From the NCBI GenBank assembly GCA_036250195.1, contig JAVHZZ010000002.1, forward strand, positions 367,848,624 to 367,912,623: 64,000 nucleotides of DNA, given 5' to 3'. The notes under the pieces were generated by a model. The model saw only the letters and a program-made list of their open reading frames with translations, made no database searches and was not told the DNA's origin. Both the position numbers and the translations under genes were made by a program. This DNA is from Mixophyes australis. Taxonomy: Eukaryota; Chordata; Amphibia; Anura; Limnodynastidae. This document shows positions 33,004-45,165 of this stretch, one piece after another; the stretch's first letter is position 1, and each line of letters opens with the position of its first letter.

Positions 33004-33498
33004 TATCTCCCGATATGAACATGAAGCATGTTAATAATCCCATTGAAATAGATTGGATCATTATTTTATGTAAATTGAATTGGGAGAAGCTGCAGATCAC
33101 AGGTATCAACCTATGTGTGCTGTCATCTTTTGAAGGGCTGGATCTCATCCAGTTTGATCACAATATGTGTGGCGATATTGGAGATTGATCCTGTTGCCCT
33201 GCACTTGTACTAAATGGCAGAATCTGCCCATGGTCATCTTAAGTGTTAGAACACAAGCAGATGAAGGGTAATATATAGCACTGTATACTTACATGTGACA
33301 CTGCATGTTGTCACAAGTGTAATTCTCCAAGACACCCATGTGACATGAATTTTATTTCATCTACAATTTCACACAATGCTTTGGGGGCATTAGGACCCCT
33401 CAATTAAAATAAAATAAACATTTTCAGTTAAAGATTACGAATCCTAGCAAAAACTAGGACTGGCTGAGACAGAAACATATTGCAGTGTTCTGCATGTA
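33004..33498. other. Non-coding spacer
   Basis: Nothing recognisable between the SINE head and the Tc1 fragment. Confidence 0.5.
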
Positions 33499-34013
33499 CA
33501 GTCATGGGCAAAAGTTTTGAGAATGACACAAATATTTTTTTTCACAAAGTCTGCTGCCTCAGTTGTTATGATGGCAATTTGCATATAGTCCAGGATGTCA
33601 TGAAGAGTGATCAGATGAATTGCAATTAATTTCAAAGTCCCTCTTTGCAACGACAATGAACTTTATCCCAAAAACATTTCCACTGCATTTCAGCCCTGCC
33701 ACAAAAAGACCAGCTGACATCAGGTCAGTGATTCTCTTGTTAACAGAGGTGAAAGTGTTGATGAGGACAATGCAGGAGATCACTCTGTCATGCTGATTGA
33801 GTTACAATAACAGACTTGAAGCTTTAAAAGGAGGGTGGTGCTTGAAATCATTGTTCATCCTGTTAACCATGGTTACCTGCAAGGAAACACGAGTCATTGC
33901 TTTGCACAAAAAGGTCTTCACAGGCAAGAATATTGCTGCTAGTAAGATGGCACCTAAATCAACCATTTATAGGATCATCAAGATCTTCAAGGACTAATCA
34001 ATGCTGGTCCCAC
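33499..34013 (+). mobile_element. Tc1/mariner-type transposon, 5' fragment
   Basis: Starts TA-CAGTCATGGGCAAAAGTTTTGAGAATG, a typical vertebrate Tc1 terminus after its TA target. A transposase N-terminus follows: VIALHKKVFTGKNIAASKM and PKSTIYRIIKIF near 33890-33990, the paired-like helix-turn-helix that binds the ends. A stop comes soon after, and the DDE domain and right end are missing. A dead remnant. Confidence 0.8.
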
Positions 34014-34943
34014 AGTTTTTTAAGGTGCTGCAGTTACTGGTCATGTGTCTCATATTTGTAAGTTATGTATATTATAGTTTGGCAGCTCGATCAATTGATG
34101 GAGAAGGTAAGCTGCTTCCCTTTTTACATGAGGTGCAATGCCTTTGTCTATACCTGAAGTTACATGCATAGGAGGTACTTCAAATAAATAGGAAGTAGAG
34201 TGGCCCAGATTGTGCATTTATGCTACCCAAGAACGTTTTTTTCTGTTATACTTCCTTCATCTCTGTACACCACATTGCCTCAGATCACCATCTTCCAAAC
34301 CTTACCACATCCCATTCATATAAAACTAATTAAGGTGACCTAAAAGGAAACAGAAACAATCACTGATTTTTTTTTATGCTAGTAGGGAAACATAAAACAA
34401 AGTATGGTAATATGATAAAACAAATGGCAGTCTCACTGGCCCTGCAGTTCTCCAGCTCTAGGCTTATGTTGCCATTCACAAATCGGGGTCTAGTAGCAGC
34501 AGCATGCCTCTATATTGGTATTAGTGAGAAGCTTCTTCCGCTATTGACAGAGAATGATGAGCAGTGGGCAGGTCAAGACCCAATATATAAACCAGTGATT
34601 GACAGAAGGTTTATTGACACCAGCTCTATTTCCACTTCCACACCAGAGCAAAACACTTAGTAGATATCATGGTTTAGCAAGGGAAATTTGAGTGGTGACA
34701 TTAAAAGGCAAGTAGGTCTTAATGTTCCTATCTATATTTAATGTGATTCGTTGTTGCCAAAATGCATTCAGCTTAAAAAGTCATAATATTTGAATATCAT
34801 TGAGCGTCTGTGAAATTACATAGAATGAACTATTCGGAGTACAGATCCAACATAAGACATATTGGAGTCAGCATGGACCAGCATGCGCATGCCGCACTTT
34901 TCATACCTTATTGATTCCGTGCCAGACTTATTTTAGGCATTTT
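34014..34943. other. Non-coding spacer
   Basis: A 94-codon plus-strand frame at 34376-34660 shows no family motif and is probably chance. No repeat recognised. Confidence 0.5.
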
Positions 34944-35424
34944 GCTATAAATGATCACCTCTTCCCACTCTAGAATCCAGGACTTCTCCCGAGCTGCCCC
35001 CCTGCACTGGAATGACCTCCCTCGCTCCATCCATCTCTCTCCAAACCTGTGCTCCTTCAAACGGGCACTTAAAACCCACCTGTTCCTTAAAGCCTACCAA
35101 CCAGCCACCTAACCCTCATCCACTCTTTTCGTTCTCCCTTTCTCCCCTGGCCCCTTTCTTCTCTCCCCCTGCTTCACTAGCTCCCTTTCGTGCCTGTTTT
35201 TGTTTCACCCTCCCTTAGGATGTAAGCTCTTATGAGCAGGGCCCCCCTCCCCTCCTGTCTCCATACCGGTTCTTCTGCTCTGTCTTTACTCCATATGTCT
35301 CCCTGGAGTTCTTGAAGCATTGGTACTTTGTGTTTATTGTTCTGTACTTTGTCCCCCTGTTTTGTACTACTGTTTGTACTGTGTACGGCGCTGCGGAAAC
35401 CTTGTGGAACCCAACAAATAAAGG

Positions 35425-35462
<38 letters not shown>
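34944..35462 (+). mobile_element. L2-type LINE 3' end
   Basis: Encodes the C-terminal end of an L2-like RT (RAAPLHWNDLPRSI, then SFKRALKTHLFLKAY) to a stop near 35109. A 3' UTR follows with GATGTAAGCTCTTATGAGCAGGG and the tail GGCGCTGCGGAAACC...AATAAAGG, then (ATA)n. It is 5' truncated and inactive. Confidence 0.85.
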
Positions 35463-35463
<1 letters not shown>

Positions 35464-35905
35464 GGATGTGAATTATTCCTACTCATATGTTAATTTATAT
35501 GATACTGTGTTAAATTTTCCTTTATAGGGTTACACCACCTTCAGATCTCTTTAATACATTGTTTTGCACATGCCATCATACAACATTTACTAAATACCTT
35601 GCTTGTCCTTTCAGGCTTATCAGCCACGTCTTTATCTAAGCAGAGTTGTTTATTGTTGATGCCCTTGGATATGACACAGCCCTCTTATGCTGTAACCATT
35701 GGTTACCATAACCATTGAATCCATATGACAGATATGTGTGATGTTTTCAGAGCAATGAATATAAAACACTCTGCTTGCTCATGTAACGAAAAGAATGCCA
35801 TGTATTTAGTAAACATTGCCAGATGGTAGGTGTTTAGGTCATCCAAAAGTTATACATTTTACCTATTTCTTATTCTTATACCTGTGTCAAAGGTAAAACA
35901 GTTAC

Positions 35906-36193
35906 AACATAGCTCCCAACGTACCTGGCATTAGGTCAGGGGGCGTGGTCACATCACAGTGGGGTCGTGGTCACACCCCCAGACGGCTGCCTAGTGCTGT
36001 GAAGCATTAGGCTGCCCCTTAGAAAACTCCCTTCCCCTCCAAACACTGCAGCACGCAGCAAAAGCAGGTGCACAGCACCTATTTACCACTGCCAACATTC
36101 CCACCCATGGGAAAAACATGTCCCCGGGTGGGACAGCGAGACAGAGCCATAAAATACGGACTGTCCCGCCGATATAGGAACAGTTGGGAGGTA
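35906..36193. mobile_element. MITE with TAGCTCCCAAC ends
   Basis: Left TAGCTCCCAACGTACCTGG, right ACAGTTGGGAGGTA. The inside carries the repeated words GCGTGGTCAC and GGGACAG. About 288 bp with no coding region. The superfamily is not determined and the target duplication is unclear. Confidence 0.6.
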
Positions 36194-36420
36194 GGATTAC
36201 AAGGACATTACTGCTGTACATGTCTTGAGTGGGGCAGAGTAATCCGACATAGGGAACTACACCTCCAAACATCACATGCATTGCGTGCCAGCATTTTACT
36301 ATCGGGGTCATTTCCATGGACCAACATTTTCAAGGGAACATCTTTAACATCTGGGACTATACCTGGAAATTAGGGATAGTCAGTAACAATGGTTGGTGAT
36401 CTGATGACCATACAGTGTTT

Positions 36421-36810
36421 GGGCCTGATTCATTAAGTATCTTAACTCAGGAAACTTCTTATTTCAGTCTTCTGGACAAAACCATGTTACAATGCAAGGG
36501 GTGCAAATTAGCATTCTGTTTTGCACATAAGTTAAATACTAACACCACACAAATTCTGTCAAAATCGATGGTCAAACCAGACAGTTCTTAAATTATCTTT
36601 ACGCTTTGTATGAGGACGGTCCTTATCTTCTTATTTGTTAATAATAAATACAAATAAATTATAATTAAATATTAGATTGCCATAAGTATTTTCAAGATAA
36701 AGGACTCAATCCGAAAGTGCAGTACCTATAAGATTGATTAATTAATAATATACATGAATAATTGAATAACTTGATCTCTGTCCTTTGAAGAATACCTTAA
36801 GTTCAGTCCC
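36421..36810. mobile_element. Probable MITE with GGGCCTGATTCATTAAG end
   Basis: The left end GGGCCTGATTCATTAAG and the inner phrase GGACAAAACCATGTTACAATG also occur (one reversed) in the MITE at 58186-58505. The right end near 36810 (CCTTAAGTTCAGTCCC) is a poor match. The limits are approximate. Confidence 0.5.
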
Positions 36811-36822
36811 AACAAACATCAA

Positions 36823-36998
36823 TGGGTAAATGTATCAAGCTGAGAGTTTTCCGGCGGGTTTGAAAAGTGGAGATGTTGCCTATAGCAACCAATCAGATTC
36901 TAGCTGTCATTTTGTAGAATGTACTAAATAAATGATAGCTAGAATCTGATTGGTTTTTCAAACCCGCCGGAAAACTCTCAGCTTGATACATTTACCCC
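36823..36998. mobile_element. Palindromic MITE, TSD CAA, chimeric between two families
   Basis: 176 bp with CAA on both sides. The ends are those of the 20363 family (GGGTAAATGTATC and GATACATTTACCCC). The inner arms (CGGGTTTGAAAAGTGGAGATG, then TTGCCTATAGCAACC) are those of the 7522/23615 family. No coding region. Confidence 0.85.
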
Positions 36999-37001
36999 CA
37001 A

Positions 37002-38352
37002 ATCAGTATAAAATTCAAAGAATTGTTAAATCCTTCCCTCATTAGCCCACTTGGATTTTACATGTTTTTAATATTTCAAAGACGTGTTTGAATCGTTTGT
37101 TCTACTGCCCGAGTCCTGATTTGCAGCTTTATTGATTTCAACTCCTGTCTCGACGGTGAGGCTATACAAGAACTGTTTCCACCCTACTATCATCAGTATA
37201 ATTATTTTAGAGCCCATAATATTGTTTGGTGGGGCTTGGGAGAACGAGGACGTACAGCTTCCATATTGATTTGCCCTGCATGGTTCAGCTCTGGCAAGCA
37301 AGGAACTGCACCTATACGGGTGTATTATGAGCGAGTGGTACATAGGGGTGCTTTTTCATCTGGGGAATGTTCTTTTCCTTGTACTCTTATTAAACATATG
37401 CTAGAAATGTTGCATAACAACAAGTAATGCTTACATGACATTAATATATCGCAGGATACGGAGTATTGATGAAATACTAGTTTGATCTGACATGTGAAAT
37501 CGACATCATCATGCTAGAAGAGGCACATCAATTCAACCATTTCTAATACTATCCACGGGAATTTATTACAAATGCTGATGTGATACCCATAAACTGTTGG
37601 GCACTAGGACTCAGTGAAACAGGACTGTCTCACAGCATGATACTGGAGAGACTTTAAGACCCAGAAAAGTCCAGTCTGTGAGAGCTGCTGGAAAGTTCTG
37701 TGTTTTGTGTGACAGGAAAAATGATGAGACTGTGGAGACAGTGACTCAAGGAAGCAGAGTAAGAAGAGAGAGGACCGAGGAGCCTTGTGAAAAGAAAATA
37801 TAGAGGGAAAACAAATAAAAAGACAGCTAAGGAACTGGAGTGACAGCAGCAGTGACCAGGAAAACTGATAGTGACAGAGGAGCAGCAGTGTAACAAAGGT
37901 GGTGAGACCACAGTGAGAAAGAAATCTGAGACAGGCATTAAAAAATGTGAAAGAGATAACATTATAAAGAGAAATTGATAAAGATATAGAAAGAGATAAC
38001 AGAAGAGGATGAGACAGTGAGATATATTTACCTGTTTACAAGTGACAATTACTCTGACAGGAAAACCTCAAATGGTTTCACATATTTATCAGAATATTAG
38101 TATTATTTATTCTTCCCAATTTATAAGAAGAAATGTACTGAACATTTGGCTGAAAGTTATGTTTAGTCACCAGATACAGTAAGTGTGATGTGTGTCCAGT
38201 GACAGAGAATCTTACATCACAGTCACACAGAACCTCCATTATAACTGTAGCCAACTCAGAGACATCCTCCATTTTATGGTTGGCATCCATATTGCCTAAC
38301 TACATTCATTTCCATAAATACTACTGTTCATAGAGAAAGGAATATAGTAATT
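37002..38352. other. Non-coding; purine-rich stretch at 37650-38030
   Basis: No gene is supported. From about 37650 to 38030 the plus strand is strongly purine-biased, with many GAGAC, AAGAGA and GACAG words. The rest is AT-rich. Confidence 0.5.
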
Positions 38353-38665
38353 GTCTTATCTAGGGATGTGCACCGGCGACTTTTGAGGTCTCGTGTTTTG
38401 TGTTTTGGATCCGGATTTTCGTTATTTTTGGGGTTCGGATTTGTCTCGCAAAACACTTGACGAAAGGTCTCGGTTCGGATTTAAGGTTTTGGATTCAGAT
38501 TTTTTTGGAAAAAAACATAAAAAGTTTAAAAATCAAGTTTTTGGGCTTATTTTCACTCCTAGGCTATTATTAACCTCAATAACATTCAATAACAAGCATT
38601 TCCACTAATTTACAGTGTATTCTGAACACCTCACAATATAGTTATTAGTCCAAAATGTTGCAACA

Positions 38666-39965
38666 AGGTATCTTTCTGGACTGCGTAGAGGAGTGGGTCA
38701 CCACAATATCTATTAAAAACCCTGAACTTTTATGAATCGCACCAATAAATGTACCTGGACTGCGTAGAGGAGTGGGTCACCACAATATATATTAAAAACC
38801 CTGAACTTTTATGATTCGCACCAATAAATGTACCTGGACTGCGTAGAGGAGTGGGTCACCACAATATCTTAAAAACCCTGAACTTTTATGAATCGCACCA
38901 ATAAATGTACCTGGACTGCGTAGAGGAGTGGGTCACCACAATATATATTAAAAACCCTGAACTTTTATGATTCGCACCAATAAATGTACCTGGACTGCGT
39001 AGAGGAGTGGGTCACCACAATATCTTAAAAACCCTGAACTTTTATGAATCGCACCAATAAATGTACCTGGACTGCGTAGAGGAGTGGGTCACCACAATAT
39101 ATATTAAAAACCCTGAACTTTTATGATTCGCACCAATAAATGTACCTGGACTGCGTAGAGGAGTGGGTCACCACAATATATATTAAAAACCCTGAACTTT
39201 TATGATTCGCACCAATAAATGTACCTGGACTGCGTAGAGGAGTGGGTCACCACAATATCTTAAAAACCCTGAACTTTTATGAATCGCACCAATAAATGTA
39301 CCTGGACTGCGTAGAGGAGTGGGTCACCACAATATATATTAAAAACCCTGAACTTTTATGATTCGCACCAATAAATGTACCTGGACTGCGTAGAGGAGTG
39401 GGTCACCACAATATCTTAAAAACCCTGAACTTTTATGAATCGCACCAATAAATGTACCTGGACTGCGTAGAGGAGTGGGTCACCACAATATATATTAAAA
39501 ACCCTGAACTTTTATGATTCGCACCAATAAATGTACCTTAACTGCGTAGAGGAGTGGGTCACCACAAGATATATTAAAAACCCTGAACTTTTATGATTCG
39601 CACCAATAAATGTACCTGGACTGCGTAGAGGAGTGGGTCACCACAATATATATTAAAAACCCTGAACTTTTATGATTCGCACCAATAAATGTACCTGGAC
39701 TGCCTAGAGGAGTGGGTCACCACAATATATCTTAAAAACCCTGAACTTTTATGAATCGCACCAATAAATGTACCTGGACTGCGTAGAGGAGTGGGTCACC
39801 ACAATATATTAAAAACCCTGAACTTTTATGAATCGCACCAATAAATGTACCTGGACTGCGTAGAGGAGTGGGTCACCACAATATATATTAAAAACCCTGA
39901 ACTTTTATGATTCGCACCAATAAATGTACCTGGACTGCCTAGAGGAGTGGGCACTGGGCACCACA
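38666..39965. repeat. Tandem array in hAT-B, about 17 copies of a 75-79 bp unit
   Basis: Each unit contains CTGGACTGCGTAGAGGAGTG, GGTCACCACAATAT, AAAAACCCTGAAC and CGCACCAATAAATGTAC. The period is 79 bp, or 75-77 bp in copies lacking a TATAT. The unit is a shortened version of the 40.2-41.6 kb repeats and traces back to the transposase coding region. Confidence 0.95.
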
Positions 39966-40261
39966 ATAAAATATATAAAAAACCTTCAACAGGTCTGCAT
40001 TACACTACACATACGGCTGCTCCTCCATCCTCTCCATCATATACATGTTGGAGTTTTAGCGTGTGACAACCTCTTGTTTTTGATAATGTCAGTGCATTTT
40101 GAATATTTTTCAATTTGCCCCACACCACTGAATGAACTTTATCTATGATACGCATCTATCTATCTTGACTGCGTAGTGTGGTGGCCCCGGTACACAATTT
40201 GGTACCGAGGCCACAATATAATTAAAAAACCCTCCACGTGTCAGAATTCCACCAAAAAAGG

Positions 40262-41640
40262 GTATGGACTGCGTAGTGTGGTGGCCCCGGTACACAATTT
40301 GGTACCGAGGCCACAATATAATTAAAAAATTGGGCATCAACAGTCAACGTTGTTTAATATCTGATACACCTCTATCTGGAATGCATAGTGGAGTGGCCAC
40401 GGTACCCAATTTGATACCGGGGCCACAATACCTCCTCCAAACATGGTACAGACAATTCGTCATTGAGATCCCATCAAGTATGTTAAAGACAGACAGGGTC
40501 GAAGTGTTATTCGTTGACTTTGTAAACCCAAAAAACTGTCCCTGTTGCACATAGTCGTGCAATGAAGACTGACTTTTTCATTTAAAGGCACGATCTTTCA
40601 AGTGTAGTGTTTGTAAGTCTAAGTCATATTATACTTTTGGTAAAATTGGTTTATTTTGTTCCTCTTTATGGTAATTAGTAATAGAATTAAAGTATGAAAT
40701 AGAATTAAAGTATGAAATAGAATTAAAGTATTAAATAGAATTAAAGTATGAAATAGAATTAAAGTATGAAATAGAGTGGTATAGAGTTGTAGTGTGGTAT
40801 AGATAGAGTGGTCCACACAATATAATAATAATAAAACCCTCAACTGGTCTGAATTCCACCAAACAAGTATCTGGACTGCGTAGTGTGGTGGCCCCGGTAC
40901 ACAATTTGGTACCGAGGCCACAATATAATTAAAAAACCCTCCACGTGTCAGAATTCCACCAAACAAGTATCTGGACTGCATAGTGGGGTGGCCCCGGTAC
41001 CCAATTTGATACCGGGGCCACAATACCTCCTCCAAACATGGTACAGACAATTCGTCATTGAGATCCCATCAAGTATGTTAAAGACAGACAGGGTCGAAGT
41101 GTTATTCGTTGACTTTGTAAACCCAAAAAACTGTCCCTGTTGCACATAGTCGTGCAATGAAGACTGACTTTTTCATTTAAAGGCACGATCTTTCAAGTGT
41201 AGTGTTTGTAAGTCTAAGTCATATTATACTTTTGGTAAAATTGGTTTATTTTGTTCCTCTTTATGGTAATTAGTAATAGAATTAAAGTATGAAATAGAAT
41301 TAAAGTATGAAATAGAATTAAAGTATTAAATAGAATTAAAGTATGAAATAGAATTAAAGTATGAAATAGAGTGGTATAGAGTTGTAGTGTGGTATAGATA
41401 GAGTGGTCCATACAATATAATAATAATAAAACCCTCAACTGGTCTGAATTCCACCAAACAAGTATCTGGACTGCGTAGTGTGGTGGCCCCGGTACACAAT
41501 TTGGTACCGAGGCCACAATATAATTAAAAAATTGGGCATCAACTGTCACCGTTGTTTAATATCTGATACACCTAAATATGGACTGCACAGTGGAGTGGCC
41601 CCGGTAGTAAATTTGGTGCCGGGGCCACAATACCTCCTCC
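40262..41640. repeat. Large tandem duplication in hAT-B (about 595-605 bp)
   Basis: Copies begin at 40262, 40867 and 41462 with GACTGCGTAGTGTGGTGG. The first two are complete and nearly identical. The third diverges at about 41580 and continues as a degraded version to about 41780. Each full copy also holds five tandem 18-bp units AGAATTAAAGTATGAAAT (40682 and 41277 onward). Confidence 0.92.
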
Positions 41641-42149
41641 AACTTCCAAGTGTAGTGTTTATAAAGACAGACAGCGTCGAAGTGTTATTAGTTGACTTTC
41701 TTAACCCTAAAATTGTCCCTGTTGCAAATATTCGTGCAATGGACAGTTACTTTTTTATTGAAAGACTCAAGCTTTCAAGTGTAGTGTTTATAAAATATAA
41801 ACAACAATACAGTAGTTTTAGAGCACGTCAATACCTCTTGTTTTAAATTATGACACGGCATTTTACTTTTGGTTTAATTTCTTGTATTTTTTTAAATTTG
41901 GTTTTACTTTTTGAACATGGCAAACGACTGTTGATTGGTCATATAATGCAAAAAAAAAAGGTCCAAGATGGAATTGTCCTTGGGCCCTCACACCCACCCT
42001 TATGTTGTTGAAATAGGACATGCACACTTTAACAAACCAATCATTTCAGCGACAGGGCCTACCAAACAACTTTGGCTGAAATGATTGGTTTGTTTGGGCC
42101 CCCACACCAAAAAAGCTATTCATCTCTCCCTGTACAGACTAAACAGGCT

Positions 42150-45146
42150 CTACTGAGGCAAGATGTCGTCCTCATCCTCAACCTCTGATTCCTCTCCCCC
42201 TACAGTGTGTACTTCCTCCTCATCACACATTATCAATTCGTCCCCGCTGGACTCCACAACCACAGTTCCCTCTGTACTGTCTGGAGGGCAGTGCTGTACT
42301 TCATTGAGGAATTGATTATTCATTTTTATAAACATCATTTTTTCAACGTTCTGAGGAAGCAACCTCCTTCGCCGCTCACTGACCAGGTTCCCCGCTGCAC
42401 TAAAAACTCTTTCCGAGTACACACTGGAGGGGGGACAACTCAGGTAAAATAGAGCCAGTTTGTACAGGGGCTTCCAAACTGCCTTTTTTTCCTGCCAGTA
42501 ACAATATGGACTGTCTGACATGTCTACTTGGATGGTGTCAGCAAAGTAATCATCCACAATTTTTTCTATTGTGACAGCATCCAATGCATCGACAGTAGAC
42601 ATGTCTGCAATGGTTGGCAGGTCCTTCAGTCCGGACCAGATGTTATCAGCATCCCCGCCAGTGCCTCTTTTGGGAAAACTGAGCTTTTTCCTCGCAGCCA
42701 TAGATGTGGAAGAAAATGAGGGTGGAGCTGTTGGCATGTCACGGTCCTCTTCAGAGGACAATCTCCTGACCAGCAGGTCTTTGCACCGCTGTAGACTTGT
42801 GTCCGCCGGAAACAGAGACACAACATATGCTTTAAACCGAGGATCGAGCACGGTGGCCAGAATGTATTCCTCTGACTTTAAAAGAGTGACCACCCTCGGA
42901 TCCTGGCAAAGCATACGAAGGGCTACATCCACAAGAGCTACATGCTTGGTGTAATCGCAATGGCTTACCAGCTCCTCCCTCACTTTCTCCAGCTGCTTCT
43001 GCAACAGCCTGATCAGGGGAATGACCTGACTCAAGCTGGCAGTGTCGGAACTGACTTCTCGTGTGGCAAGTTCAAATGGCTGCAGAACCTTGCACAACAC
43101 GGAAATCAGTCTCCACTGCGCTTGACTGAGGCGCATCCCCACTCCTTTGCCTATGTCGTAGGTGGCTGTGTAGGCCTGAATGGCCTTTTGCTGCTCCTCC
43201 ATCCTCTGCAGCATATAGAGGGTGGAGTTCCAGCGCGTCACAACCTCTTGTTTGAGGTGATGGCAGGGCAGGTTCATGCTTTTTTGATGTGCCTCTAGTC
43301 TGCGGTAGGCACTGGCTGAATGCCGAAAGTGTCCAGCAATTTTGCGCGCCACCGCAAGCATCTCCTGCACACCCCTGTCACTCTTGAGGTAATGCTGCAC
43401 CACCAAATTAATGGTGTGGGCAAAACATGGGACGTGCTGGAAATTGCCCATATTTAATGCCCGCACAATGTTACTGGCATTGTCTGACACCACAAATCCC
43501 CATGAGAGTCTAAGTGGGGTAAGCCACTGGGAGATAATTTCCCTCATTTTCTCTAATATCTTGTCAGCGTTGTGCCTCTTATTAAAGCCTGTAATACACA
43601 ATGTTGCCTGCCTTTGCACGAGCCGCCATTTTGTAGTTGCTGCTACTGATGCAGCTGTTGCTGTTGCTGCGGAAGGGGATGCATCTACCCAGTGGGCTGT
43701 CACAGTCATATAGTCCTTCGTTTGCCCAGAACCACTTGTCCACATGTCCGTGGTTAAATGGACAGTGGGTACAACCGCATTTTTTAGAGCACTGAGGACA
43801 CTTGATCGTACTTCTCTGTACATTTTTGGTATCGCCTGCCTAGTGAAGTGGAATCTCAACGGGATTTGGTACCGGGGACACAATACCTCCATCAACCCTC
43901 TAAATCCCACTCCACTGATGGCGGACACCGGGCGCACGTCTAACACCAACATTGCAGTTACAGCCGCAGTTATACGCTTTGCAATAGGGTGACTACTATC
44001 GTATTTTGTGGTCATGGCAAACGACTGTTGGACGGTCAATTGTTTTGTGAAAGACTTAGCGGTCTTACGACTTCCCCTCTGGGAAGATGACCGACTAACA
44101 GCAGCAACAGCAGCAGTGGCAGTAGTAGGCGTACCGCTGCAGGATTCCTCGGATGAATCCCGTATTGAGGAGGACTCAGTCTGGCTGCTGACTTGGGCTG
44201 CAGGACTGAATCTGATGGAGATTGTGGAGGAAGTTGACGAGGAGGGTGTTGCTGGTGTGTATCCAACTGGACCACGGGATTTAGGTGTCCCTGTACCGAT
44301 GAGGGTCCTAGCCCCAGTTCCTGAACTAACCACTGAACTATGAAGGTTATTCAGGTGACGTATAAGGGAGGATGTTCCTAGGTGGGCAAGATCCTTACCC
44401 CTGCTTATTTGAGCTTTACATAAGCTACATATGGCCATACATTGGTTGTCTGGATTTGGATAAAAATAACTCCAGACCGAAGAGGTGCATTTTTTGGTCT
44501 TCTGACCAGGCATGACGATGGGCTTTTTCATCCCATGGACATCAGCTGTTTCCCCCCCTGGTGCCTCATTTACAATAACCACATCACCATCCTCATCATC
44601 AAGTTCCTCCACAGCGCCAGCTACATCATCAATAGCCTCCTCCCGAGCCACCTCTTCCCGTACAGTGATGGGAAGGTCAGGCTTGACAACCACCAACATC
44701 CTTGGACTCGCCTTGTGGATTTGTGATAATTTCTCTTTAGAAGGCAGAGTTGTTTGCTGTTTTGTTGCTGACAGCATAACTCTCTTCAATTTTTTGTAGG
44801 GGGGGGGAGGAGGAGGAGGGCTAAGATCCGTGGGTGAAGCTGAACCACTAGTCATGAACACGGGCCAGGGCCTAAGCTGTTCCTTGCCACTCCGTGTCGT
44901 AAATGGCATATTGGCAACTTTACGTTTCTCCTCAGATGATTTTAAGTTTCTCTTTTTGCTACTTTTTCTTAACTTGGGCTTTTTGGATTTTACATGCCCG
45001 GTACTACGAGATTGGGCATCGGGCTTGGAAGACGACGTTGATGGCATTTCATCGTCTATGTCATGACTAGTGGCAGCAGCTTCAGCATTAGGAGGAAGTG
45101 GGTCTTGATCTTTCCCTACTTTATCCTCCAAATTTTTGGTCTCCAT
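42150..45146 (-). CDS. hAT-Ac-type transposase with BED zinc finger, intact, 998 aa
   Basis: The start is the ATG at 45144-45146, in good context (A at -3, G at +4); an in-frame GTG 12 nt upstream is not a eukaryotic start. Uninterrupted to TAG at 42150-42152. Order: Ser/Lys-rich N-terminus with MPFTTRSGKE (about 80); acidic stretch; BED finger at about 220-270 with C240, C243, H264 and H269 after SVWSYF. A low-complexity linker follows. The RNase-H-like catalytic domain has D467 (TTDMWTS), D555 (SDNASN), CFAH (C574, H577) and RWNST (W639). The C-terminal hAT dimerisation region has E912 in SERVFSAAGN. The D-D-E, Cx2H and RW signatures are all in place. It would cut hAT-B, and perhaps hAT-A, at the TAGGGATG ends. 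Confidence 0.95.
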   Translation of the reverse strand: METKNLEDKVGKDQDPLPPNAEAAATSHDIDDEMPSTSSSKPDAQSRSTGHVKSKKPKLRKSSKKRNLKSSEEKRKVANMPFTTRSGKEQLRPWPVFMTSGSASPTDLSPPPPPPPYKKLKRVMLSATKQQTTLPSKEKLSQIHKASPRMLVVVKPDLPITVREEVAREEAIDDVAGAVEELDDEDGDVVIVNEAPGGETADVHGMKKPIVMPGQKTKKCTSSVWSYFYPNPDNQCMAICSLCKAQISRGKDLAHLGTSSLIRHLNNLHSSVVSSGTGARTLIGTGTPKSRGPVGYTPATPSSSTSSTISIRFSPAAQVSSQTESSSIRDSSEESCSGTPTTATAAVAAVSRSSSQRGSRKTAKSFTKQLTVQQSFAMTTKYDSSHPIAKRITAAVTAMLVLDVRPVSAISGVGFRGLMEVLCPRYQIPLRFHFTRQAIPKMYREVRSSVLSALKNAVVPTVHLTTDMWTSGSGQTKDYMTVTAHWVDASPSAATATAASVAATTKWRLVQRQATLCITGFNKRHNADKILEKMREIISQWLTPLRLSWGFVVSDNASNIVRALNMGNFQHVPCFAHTINLVVQHYLKSDRGVQEMLAVARKIAGHFRHSASAYRRLEAHQKSMNLPCHHLKQEVVTRWNSTLYMLQRMEEQQKAIQAYTATYDIGKGVGMRLSQAQWRLISVLCKVLQPFELATREVSSDTASLSQVIPLIRLLQKQLEKVREELVSHCDYTKHVALVDVALRMLCQDPRVVTLLKSEEYILATVLDPRFKAYVVSLFPADTSLQRCKDLLVRRLSSEEDRDMPTAPPSFSSTSMAARKKLSFPKRGTGGDADNIWSGLKDLPTIADMSTVDALDAVTIEKIVDDYFADTIQVDMSDSPYCYWQEKKAVWKPLYKLALFYLSCPPSSVYSERVFSAAGNLVSERRRRLLPQNVEKMMFIKMNNQFLNEVQHCPPDSTEGTVVVESSGDELIMCDEEEVHTVGGEESEVEDEDDILPQ

Positions 45147-45165
45147 TATATGTAGCACAAGATAC

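Noticed and set aside
38666..39965. Regular 79-bp repeats as a possible CRISPR array or centromeric satellite
   Set aside because: No spacers; bounded by hAT-B and related to its own transposase gene.
42571..44343. Several 100-127 codon plus-strand frames
   Set aside because: Antisense shadows of the hAT-B transposase.
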